A stretch of 12,099 nucleotides of DNA from an uncultured Caulobacteraceae bacterium (GTDB lineage: Bacteria; Pseudomonadota; Alphaproteobacteria; Caulobacterales; Caulobacteraceae). The stretch spans positions 1 to 12,099 of the forward strand of contig CALFYB010000028.1 of NCBI GenBank assembly GCA_937952995.1. The letters are read 5' to 3'. This document shows, piece by piece, positions 6,834 to 12,099 of this stretch. How positions within the stretch are numbered: position 1 is the stretch's first letter; every line of letters starts with the position of its first letter. The position numbers and the translations under genes are program-made. The notes beneath the pieces were generated by a model. That model did not search any database. It was not told the origin of the DNA and was given only the letters and a program-made list of their open reading frames with translations.

Positions 6834-7346
6834 TCAGGCTGAATGTCTTAACCGATAGCACATCCAATCTGTCGGCCCGGTTCCGAGGTCTAGTCTAGCT
6901 TGATATTCAAAGGTTGCGCCCAGTTTAGCCGTAGCCTTTTGAGAGCGTATGTTGGTCGGCGCTATATGGAACCAAACCTCAGGCACCTTGGAAAAGGCGT
7001 AGTCGGTCATGAGGGCCTTGATGGCCCGGTTGGCGTTCCCGCCCCAATGCTGGCAGGTGATGAAGGTAAAGCCTATGCCGATGGCGCTTGGCTGATCGGG
7101 GACGGGATAGAAACGCGAACATCCAATAACCTCGGCCTCCTTGCGTAGTGTCACCGCCCCTCCTGCTGAGACCAAGAAGTCGAAATAGGGTTCAAAGACC
7201 TCTGGCCTATAGCGCTCGACAGCCGGATGACCCGCCCAAATGAGCGGATCGCCTGCGGCGGCGATGAGCGCGGCCCGGTCCGCCTGCGTCATGGCCAAGA
7301 CGGAAAATCCAGAACCGGTCAGGGGTGGGGGAGGATCAAAGGCCAT
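6834..7346 (-). CDS. GNAT family N-acetyltransferase, RimJ/RimL-like
   Basis: A 170-residue protein with the layout of GNAT acetyltransferases, which move an acetyl group from acetyl-CoA to an amine. The acetyl-CoA-binding region reads IGFTFITCQHWGGNANRAIK (about residues 91-110). The C-terminal signature NIRSQKATAKLGATFEYQ (132-149) is typical of the RimJ/RimL-like branch that acetylates protein N-termini, small molecules or antibiotics. The usual QxxGxG/A loop is replaced by the WGGNANRAIK version found in one subgroup. The substrate is unknown. It is the last of three minus-strand genes, 41 bases after the EthD gene, and may share its transcript. The ribosome-binding site is poor. Confidence 0.85.
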   Translation of the reverse strand: MAFDPPPPLTGSGFSVLAMTQADRAALIAAAGDPLIWAGHPAVERYRPEVFEPYFDFLVSAGGAVTLRKEAEVIGCSRFYPVPDQPSAIGIGFTFITCQHWGGNANRAIKALMTDYAFSKVPEVWFHIAPTNIRSQKATAKLGATFEYQARLDLGTGPTDWMCYRLRHSA

Positions 7347-7387
7347 GCGCTTAGGTTACCTGTGAAATTCTCTGTTCAGTGTACGGA

Positions 7388-7765
7388 CTAAACCGCCCCA
7401 TCGATAATCACCTTCTCCTCGCCCCACCAGAGCGGCGATTTGGGCAGGGCGATAAAGGTCTTTTCGTCTTCGAGCAGCAGACGGCCAGCGGCGCGGGCGG
7501 CGGGATCGTCTGCCAAGGCGGCTAGGTCTTCGAGGCTGTCATACCAAAGCTGGGCCACGCCATCGAATTGGGGCGGCGCGTCACGGCTAGCGCGAATTCC
7601 GGCGCTCATCGCCTCGTCGAACGAATGGAGCTGGACGTAGCGGCGGATGCGTAAGGTGTCCTTGACGCTGGCCACCAGCGGCCCGTGGCTATTGAGCCAA
7701 TAGTCCTGAAACTGTTCACGCGTTAGGTGCGGCAGCCGCACGAGGGCAAATGTCAGCTTGATCAT
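7388..7765 (-). CDS. EthD domain-containing protein
   Basis: A 125-residue protein of the EthD family (PF07110), a dimeric alpha/beta-barrel fold. It opens with the characteristic LVRLPHLTREQFQDYW and NSHGPLV (H27 in the conserved HGP), and ends with a WWGEEKVII strand typical of the family. EthD was first found with ethyl tert-butyl ether degradation genes. Many relatives have no proven activity; some act as small cyclases, isomerases or accessory proteins. The start at 7765 lies 33 bases after the stop of the oxidoreductase gene on the same strand, so co-transcription is likely. The pairing suggests work on a shared ketone, quinone or enone-type substrate, but this is inference. No clear ribosome-binding site precedes the ATG. 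Confidence 0.85.
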   Translation of the reverse strand: MIKLTFALVRLPHLTREQFQDYWLNSHGPLVASVKDTLRIRRYVQLHSFDEAMSAGIRASRDAPPQFDGVAQLWYDSLEDLAALADDPAARAAGRLLLEDEKTFIALPKSPLWWGEEKVIIDGAV

Positions 7766-7798
7766 GGGGGGGCTTTCGAAAAGGAGCGGTTCGAGCGA

Positions 7799-8713
7799 CT
7801 AGCGGATTTTCAGCAATTGCTTACCAAAGTTCAGCCCTTGGAACAGGCGCATAAGGGTGCGGGGGGCATTTTCCAGTCCGTGCTGAATATCTTCGGAAAA
7901 TTGCAGTTGGCCCGAGCGAATCCACCCGGCGATGCGGCGCCGCGCGGTTGGAAATTCGCTCATATAGTCGATGACGATAAAGCCGCTCATCGTCGCGCGT
8001 TTGAAGATGAGGTTGAAATAGTTTTCGGGCCCGGCGGGCAGCTGTCCGGTCTCGTAGCGACTAATGCCGCCGCAGATGACGACGCGGGCGTGCATGGCAA
8101 TTTCGGCCAATAGGTCATTAAGCAGGGGGCCACCGACATTGTCCCAGAGGACATCTATCCCTCCCGGCGCCAGTTCGCGCACCCGGGCCCGCACGTTCTC
8201 AGACTTATAATCGATGGCCTCATCAAAGCCGCAGACGTCTCTGAGCCAGGCGCACTTTTCGGGTCCGCCCGCTATGCCAATCACGCGGCAGCCCGCGATC
8301 TTGGCGATCTGTCCGGCGACGGAGCCGGTGGCACCTGCCGCGCCGGTAATCACGACCGTATCGCCTGCGAAGGGCTTGCCATGCTTTTCGAGGCCGAAAT
8401 AGGCGGTCATGCCGGTGATGCCGAGCGTGCCCAGATTGGCGGTTAAGAGGTCATCATTTCGCACCGTGCGCAGCTCTTGGCCGGGGACGGTGGCATAGTC
8501 TTGCCAGCCCAGTCGGCCGCTAACCTGATCGCCGGGTTTAAAGGCCGGATCGTTGGAGGCGACCACCTCGCCCAAGGCTGATCCCGGCATGACCTCGCCA
8601 ATCTCGGTTGGCGCAACATAGCCGCCCAGATTTTCCATCCACCCCTTCTGGGCGGGATCAAAGCCCAGAGTATGGAGCTGAACCAGAACCTCCCCCTCGC
8701 CGGGCTGACGCAC
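7799..8713 (-). CDS. NADP-dependent oxidoreductase, zinc-free MDR family (start uncertain)
   Basis: A medium-chain dehydrogenase/reductase of the zinc-free quinone oxidoreductase/enoyl reductase type (YncB/CurA/leukotriene B4 dehydrogenase group). It is expected to reduce activated C=C bonds using NADPH. From GTG 8713 it is 304 residues. The nucleotide-binding loop VITGAAGATGSVAGQIAKIA lies at about 121-140, followed by VLWDNVGGPLLNDLL and the C-terminal FGKQLLKIR. The open frame continues upstream to the stop at 8843-8845. It encodes NRQWLINARPLGRALVDEDF, which matches the normal N-terminus of this family. No ATG, GTG or TTG lies there; a CTG at 8779 falls inside the conserved part. The GTG start therefore probably lacks about 30-40 real residues. 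Either an unusual start codon is used or the start was lost by mutation or base error. Confidence 0.85.
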   Translation of the reverse strand: MRQPGEGEVLVQLHTLGFDPAQKGWMENLGGYVAPTEIGEVMPGSALGEVVASNDPAFKPGDQVSGRLGWQDYATVPGQELRTVRNDDLLTANLGTLGITGMTAYFGLEKHGKPFAGDTVVITGAAGATGSVAGQIAKIAGCRVIGIAGGPEKCAWLRDVCGFDEAIDYKSENVRARVRELAPGGIDVLWDNVGGPLLNDLLAEIAMHARVVICGGISRYETGQLPAGPENYFNLIFKRATMSGFIVIDYMSEFPTARRRIAGWIRSGQLQFSEDIQHGLENAPRTLMRLFQGLNFGKQLLKIR

Positions 8714-8900
8714 CGGCGTCTCAACAAAAACAAAATCCTCATCAACCAGAGCGCGGCCGAGCGGGCGGGCATTGATCAGCCATTGGCGATTGAGGGTTTG
8801 GATCTTGGTCTGTCCGATAGGGTTGAAACCGATGTGGCTAGGCTAAAGGGAACGGGTGGACGGTCAAGCATGGCCTTTGGGTCGTTGGGTTGGCATCGGC

Positions 8901-8928
8901 TTGTCAAAGACCAAGGGGGGGCTAGTGT
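8901..8928 (+). promoter_or_regulatory. Candidate promoter of the carboxylesterase-DUF3089 operon
   Basis: TTGTCA (8901-8906), 14 bases, then GCTAGTGT (8921-8928). It resembles the Caulobacter housekeeping promoter (TTGACGS, 10-14 nt, GCTANAWC) at TTG and GCTA. The same arrangement stands before the acylase gene (11811-11838). The expected start, near 8935, leaves about 60 bases before ATG 8995. Confidence 0.42.
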
Positions 8929-8978
8929 AGTTCAGCGCGGTTTTTCGTCTTGCCGCACGTCGAACGACACCTGCTTGC

Positions 8979-8984
8979 GGAAGG
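8979..8984 (+). promoter_or_regulatory. Ribosome-binding site deciding the esterase start
   Basis: GGAAGG lies ten bases before ATG 8995 but only one base before the in-frame ATG 8986. This favours 8995, which also begins the signal peptide directly. Confidence 0.5.
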
Positions 8985-8994
8985 CATGATCCAG

Positions 8995-10485
8995 ATGCGC
9001 CTATTTGTTCTGCCTTTCTTTGCGCTGGCTATGGCTGTTCCTGCGGCGGCTCAGACGGTCAAGATTGACACGGGACGTGTTCAGGGCGCGACGGCCAACG
9101 GAATTTCCAGTTTTAAGGATATCCCCTATGCCGCACCGCCGGTCGGGGCTTTGCGGTGGAAGCCGCCTCAGCCTGCGGCGGGCTGGCCTGGCGTTCGCGA
9201 TGCGACCCACTATGGTCCCCTCTGCATGCAGGTCCCGTCCAAGGACAATGGCGTGGGGCCTGGGCCAGCCAGCGAAGACTGTTTGCAGCTCAATGTCACC
9301 TCGCCGTCACTCAGGGGCAAACAGCCGGTGATGGTTTGGATCCACGGCGGCGGCTTTACCAATGGTTCGGGAACCGCCGCGCTCTATGACGGCACGGCCT
9401 TGGCCAAGCAGGGTGTGGTGGTCGTGACGATCAACTACCGTCTTGGACGGTTTGGCTTCTTCGCCCATCCCGCCCTGACCCAGGAGGGCGGGCCGCTGGC
9501 CAACTATGCCATGATGGACATGGTCGCCAGCTTGAAATGGGTGAAGCGCAATATCCGAGCCTTTGGCGGCGATCCGGCTCAGGTGACCATCTTTGGCGAG
9601 TCTGCGGGCGGGATTGCTATCAATCAACTGATGCTGATCCCTCAGGCGCGGGGCCTGTTTGCGCGGGCGATCACCCAGTCTGGCCTTGGACGCGAGCTTA
9701 CCAACCCGCTGGCGGCGGCAGAGGCCAAGGGTGCAGCCTTCGCGGAAAAGCTGGGCGTTAAGGCCGATCAGCCGGATGCGGCGGCGGCCTTGCGGGCCCT
9801 TCCGGCGGACAAGATCTTGGCGGCGGGGGATCCGAACCTGTCGCTCGGCGATATGCCCATTGCCGACGGCCAAATGATTATGGGTAGCCCTGTCGACGGC
9901 TTTGCGCAGGGGCGCGAAGCCAAGGTGCCGTTCATCGTCGGCTCGAACGATATCGAACTGCCCAAGGCCTATGGCGGCGGCTACAGCAGGGCTGCGAGCG
10001 GCCTGACCGATGCCGACGAGGCCCAGATGGTCGAGGCCTATGGCTCACGCGAGGCCTTTGAAACCCGGTACCGGTCGGACACGATCTTCACCGAGCCGGG
10101 TCGGACCTTAGCGCGGCTCCATGCGGCCCATGGTGCGCCGACCTGGACCTATCGGTTCTCGATCCTGTCTGCTGAGGCACCGAAATTCCTGCCCGGAACG
10201 CCCCACGCTCAAGAACGGCAATATCTATTCCAGAATCTGAACGCCTCGCCTTGGCCAACCGACGAGCGCGACCAACAGTTGGCCAAGACCGCGAGCGCCT
10301 ATTGGACGAGTTTTGCCAAGACGGGATCTCCCAATGGCGAGGGCCGCCCCACTTGGCCAGCCTATGATGGGTCAGAGCAGATGATCGACTTTACCAATTC
10401 TGGTCCAACCGTGACCAAGGCCTCGGACGCCGCCGCAATCGCCCTGATTGCCCAGCGCGCGGCGGCGGCAACTATCAAAAAATAG
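8995..10485 (+). CDS. Type-B carboxylesterase, exported
   Basis: A 496-residue alpha/beta hydrolase of the carboxylesterase type-B family (PF00135) that hydrolyses carboxylic esters. A signal peptide (MRLFVLPFFALAMAVPAAAQ) predicts a periplasmic or secreted enzyme. Family landmarks follow in order: FKDIPYAAPPVGALRWKPPQ, SEDCLQLNV, the oxyanion-hole segment VWIHGGGF, and the nucleophile elbow GESAGG with Ser203. The triad is probably completed by Glu321 (GSNDIE) and His404 (GTPHAQE); His404 is less certain because the usual HGxE pattern is altered. Frames beginning at 8950 or 8986 are possible but fit the ribosome-binding site less well. The DUF3089 gene starts 12 bases after the stop, so the two are probably co-transcribed. 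The natural ester is unknown. Confidence 0.93.
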   Translation: MRLFVLPFFALAMAVPAAAQTVKIDTGRVQGATANGISSFKDIPYAAPPVGALRWKPPQPAAGWPGVRDATHYGPLCMQVPSKDNGVGPGPASEDCLQLNVTSPSLRGKQPVMVWIHGGGFTNGSGTAALYDGTALAKQGVVVVTINYRLGRFGFFAHPALTQEGGPLANYAMMDMVASLKWVKRNIRAFGGDPAQVTIFGESAGGIAINQLMLIPQARGLFARAITQSGLGRELTNPLAAAEAKGAAFAEKLGVKADQPDAAAALRALPADKILAAGDPNLSLGDMPIADGQMIMGSPVDGFAQGREAKVPFIVGSNDIELPKAYGGGYSRAASGLTDADEAQMVEAYGSREAFETRYRSDTIFTEPGRTLARLHAAHGAPTWTYRFSILSAEAPKFLPGTPHAQERQYLFQNLNASPWPTDERDQQLAKTASAYWTSFAKTGSPNGEGRPTWPAYDGSEQMIDFTNSGPTVTKASDAAAIALIAQRAAAATIKK

Positions 10486-10497
10486 GAAACGCAAACC

Positions 10498-11694
10498 ATG
10501 AAACCCTTAGCCTTTGCAGCCCTCACCGCAGGCCTTCTGCTCGCCAATGCCCCACAGGTCTTGAGCCAACCGGCCCCGACTGCGGCTAATGCTGCGTCTT
10601 CTCCCGTTGACTATGCCGACGGCAAGGCTTGGCTGTGTCGCCCGGGCCGCGATGATGTTTGCGGCCAGTCCAAGCAGGACGCCACCATCGTCAGCGCCGA
10701 TGGAAAGCTGGCCCCAGAGCCGTTCCGGGCCGATGCCAAGGCTCCGGTCGATTGCTTCTATGTCTATCCTACGGTCTCGAAAGATCCCGGCGGCAATGCG
10801 ACCATGACGATTGCCCCAGAAGAGCGTTCGGTGATCAACCAGCAATTTGCGCGGTTTGCGGCCAAGTGCCGACCCTATGCCCCGCTCTATCGTCAAGTCA
10901 CCCTGACCGCTCTGCGCTCGGCCATGATCGGCAAGCCGATGGCTGCGGATCGGGCCATGGCCTATAATGACGTGCTGGATGCGTGGAACCATTATCTCAA
11001 GAATGACAATCACGGGCGCGGCGTTGTTCTGATCGGTCACTCGCAAGGCTCCGGTGTGCTGATCCAGCTGATCAAGCAGGAGATTGACGGCAAGCCGGTG
11101 CAGGACCGCGTGATCTCGGCCATTCTCGGCGGCGCACGGCTTCAGGTTCCGGTGGGCAAGGATGTCGGCGGGGATTTCAAGTCCATGCCACTGTGCCGCT
11201 CCGCCACCCAGACCGGCTGCGCGATCAACTTTGCCTCCTTCCGGGTCGATAGCCCTCCGCCCGCCAATTCGCGTTTCGGCACCTCATCTGCGGCGGGCCT
11301 AGAGGCGGCCTGCGTCAACCCAGCCGCTTTGGCTGGGGGGGCGGGGGCCTTGAAGGCCTATCTCGCCGCTGGTTCGGACGATATTGTTAGCGACGGCACC
11401 GGCAAGCCCTTGGCTTGGACCACGCCGCCAAGCCCGATCAACACCCCCTTCGTCGCCGTTCCCGGACTGTTGACGGCCGAATGTGTCCGTTCGGGCGGCT
11501 TCAACTATCTGGCCATCACCACCCATCCTGATGCCGCTGGTCGCCGGGTTGGCACCATTGCGGGCGACGTCATTGCCGGGGGTCAGATCTTGCAGGACTG
11601 GGGTCTGCATCTGATCGATATGAACCTGACCATGGGCAATATGCTCGATCTCGTCGGCACGCAGAGCGCGGCCTATCTCAACAAGGCGAAATAG
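10498..11694 (+). CDS. DUF3089 family alpha/beta hydrolase, exported
   Basis: A 398-residue protein with a signal peptide (MKPLAFAALTAGLLLANAP, then VLSQPAP). It matches DUF3089 (PF11288), a lipase-like branch of the alpha/beta hydrolases. Landmarks are KAWLCRPGRDDVC, DCFYVYPTVS, the nucleophile elbow GHSQGS with Ser182, and the C-terminal LHLIDMNLTMGNMLDLV. Cysteines occur at spaced positions (LCRPGRDDVC, VDCF, AKCRPY, LCRSATQTGC), consistent with disulfides after export. The activity is probably esterase- or lipase-like; no substrate is established. AGGAAA, overlapping the end of the esterase gene, is a weak, distant ribosome-binding site. Sharing a transcript with the carboxylesterase suggests combined attack on ester substrates outside the cytoplasm. 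Confidence 0.9.
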   Translation: MKPLAFAALTAGLLLANAPQVLSQPAPTAANAASSPVDYADGKAWLCRPGRDDVCGQSKQDATIVSADGKLAPEPFRADAKAPVDCFYVYPTVSKDPGGNATMTIAPEERSVINQQFARFAAKCRPYAPLYRQVTLTALRSAMIGKPMAADRAMAYNDVLDAWNHYLKNDNHGRGVVLIGHSQGSGVLIQLIKQEIDGKPVQDRVISAILGGARLQVPVGKDVGGDFKSMPLCRSATQTGCAINFASFRVDSPPPANSRFGTSSAAGLEAACVNPAALAGGAGALKAYLAAGSDDIVSDGTGKPLAWTTPPSPINTPFVAVPGLLTAECVRSGGFNYLAITTHPDAAGRRVGTIAGDVIAGGQILQDWGLHLIDMNLTMGNMLDLVGTQSAAYLNKAK

Positions 11695-11735
11695 GCGGGG
11701 CCAAGCTGCCGGGCTGCCTGTCAAACGGGCAGTCC

Positions 11736-11756
11736 GCCCGCAAGGAGGCGGCGGGC
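11736..11756 (+). terminator. GC-rich hairpin after the DUF3089 gene
   Basis: GCCCGC and GCGGGC (6 bp) flank a 9-base loop, 41 bases after the stop codon. A weaker 5-bp repeat (CTGCC/GGCAG, 11714-11732) precedes it. No T-run follows, so a terminator role is only suggested by position. Confidence 0.3.
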
Positions 11757-11810
11757 CTGACGGATTATGCAGGCGCGCCGTCCTGATCGACCGATAGACG
11801 CCATCGGCTC

Positions 11811-11838
11811 TTGTGGCGGTTGATTGCTTGGCTAGTGT
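11811..11838 (+). promoter_or_regulatory. Candidate promoter of the acylase gene
   Basis: TTGTGG (11811-11816), 14 bases, then GCTAGTGT (11831-11838). The -10 octamer and spacing are the same as before the carboxylesterase gene. The expected start near 11845 is within about 25 bases of either candidate start codon, so the leader would be very short. Confidence 0.42.
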
Positions 11839-11868
11839 CTGGGGCAGGCGATGAACGGGGCGGATTAT

Positions 11869-12080
11869 ATGATCAGGCGATTGGCGATTGGCGGGGTCTG
11901 TGCGCTGGCCTTGATGGGTTGGGCGACCTCTTCGGCCTTGGCGGCGGACGCTGGACTGGCCCGCTGGAAAGCGCAGGCCGCGCGCGTGACCATCACCCGC
12001 GACGACTGGGGTATCGCCCATATCCACGGCAAGACCGACGCCGATGCCGTGTTCGGCATGATCTACGCTCAGGCCGAGGA
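11869..12080 (+). CDS. Penicillin acylase family protein, N-terminal part only
   Basis: The start of a penicillin/acyl-homoserine-lactone acylase family gene (PF01804), an Ntn-hydrolase that splits amide bonds in the periplasm. A signal peptide (MIRRLAIGGVCALALMGWAT, then SSALA) leads into VTITRDDWGIAHIHGKTDAD and GMIYAQAEED, the conserved opening of the alpha subunit. The catalytic Ser of the beta subunit would lie several hundred codons further on. An in-frame ATG at 11851 would add six residues (MNGADY); 11869 is preferred because it begins the signal peptide. After AEED the family expects Phe-type residues, but the window reads RKSVV, which is translated adapter. Genuine sequence therefore stops near 12080-12084. 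Penicillin, lactone or other amide substrate cannot be decided. Confidence 0.85.
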
Positions 12081-12099
12081 AGATCGGAAGAGCGTCGTG
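12081..12099. other. Illumina TruSeq adapter sequence (contamination)
   Basis: The final 19 bases, AGATCGGAAGAGCGTCGTG, are identical to the beginning of the widely used Illumina adapter read-through sequence. They run to the very end and break the conserved protein reading of the acylase. They are not biological. Confidence 0.96.

Larger units (their letters stand above)
8846..8994. other. Divergent intergenic region
   Basis: This region separates the minus-strand oxidoreductase from the plus-strand carboxylesterase. It holds the proposed esterase promoter. On the minus strand it holds TTGACCG (8861-8867) followed by TAGCCTAG, a weak candidate promoter for the oxidoreductase operon with a very short leader. 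No gene is seen. Confidence 0.45.

Noticed and set aside
9307..9873. 188-codon minus-strand ORF within the carboxylesterase gene
   Set aside because: It is the antisense shadow of a gene whose catalytic motifs are clear in the plus frame.
11299..12027. 242-codon minus-strand ORF over the DUF3089 end and acylase start
   Set aside because: It is antisense to two recognised genes and their intergenic DNA, with basic low-complexity composition and no motif.

Overview
This 12,099-base window is GC-rich, with dense genes of alphaproteobacterial type. Several likely promoters fit the published Caulobacter crescentus housekeeping pattern (TTGACGS, 10-14 nt, GCTANAWC). A member of the Caulobacterales is therefore my best guess, but no rRNA or phylogenetic marker confirms it. 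Both ends look like raw draft-assembly ends. The last 19 bases (12081-12099) match an Illumina TruSeq adapter. Near the left end two gene fragments are joined: a piece ending in a GGDEF-like motif runs into an ABC-transporter ATPase that has lost its Walker A half.

Left part (1-1261): the GGDEF-like fragment, about 100 unexplained bases, the truncated ABC-2-type ATPase (390-1058), a short GC hairpin, and a complete tRNA-Arg(CCG) at 1185-1261. An AT-rich stretch follows at once (1262-1528; about 34% GC over 1381-1500, against about 67% in a sampled part of the ATPase gene).

Central part (1529-5180): a 44-codon ORF, a DUF1800 protein (1667-3565) and a DUF1501 protein with a twin-arginine signal (3576-5180), closely spaced as an operon. 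DUF1800/DUF1501 is a widespread gene pair of unknown function, probably acting outside the cytoplasm. The 44-codon ORF is in the same frame as the DUF1800 gene and is separated from it only by TAA-ATC. Its basic C-terminus (RRKGEA) lies directly before a hydrophobic leader that has no basic residue of its own. This is the most interesting feature of the window. A roughly 300-base gap with a strong hairpin follows, between convergent genes.

Right-central part (5481-8713): a predicted exported SAM-methyltransferase-like protein (minus), a hotdog-fold thioesterase (plus, divergent), then three minus-strand genes that may form one transcript: a zinc-free MDR oxidoreductase, an EthD-domain protein and a GNAT acetyltransferase. 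The oxidoreductase reads homologously upstream of its first usual start codon, so its true start is unclear.

Right part (8995-end): three plus-strand genes for exported hydrolases: a type-B carboxylesterase, a DUF3089 alpha/beta hydrolase (12 nt downstream, probably co-transcribed), and the first part of a penicillin-acylase-type amidase cut by the adapter. The two transcription units share a promoter-like pattern, TTGTnn-N14-GCTAGTGT. No mobile element, CRISPR array or defence system is visible.
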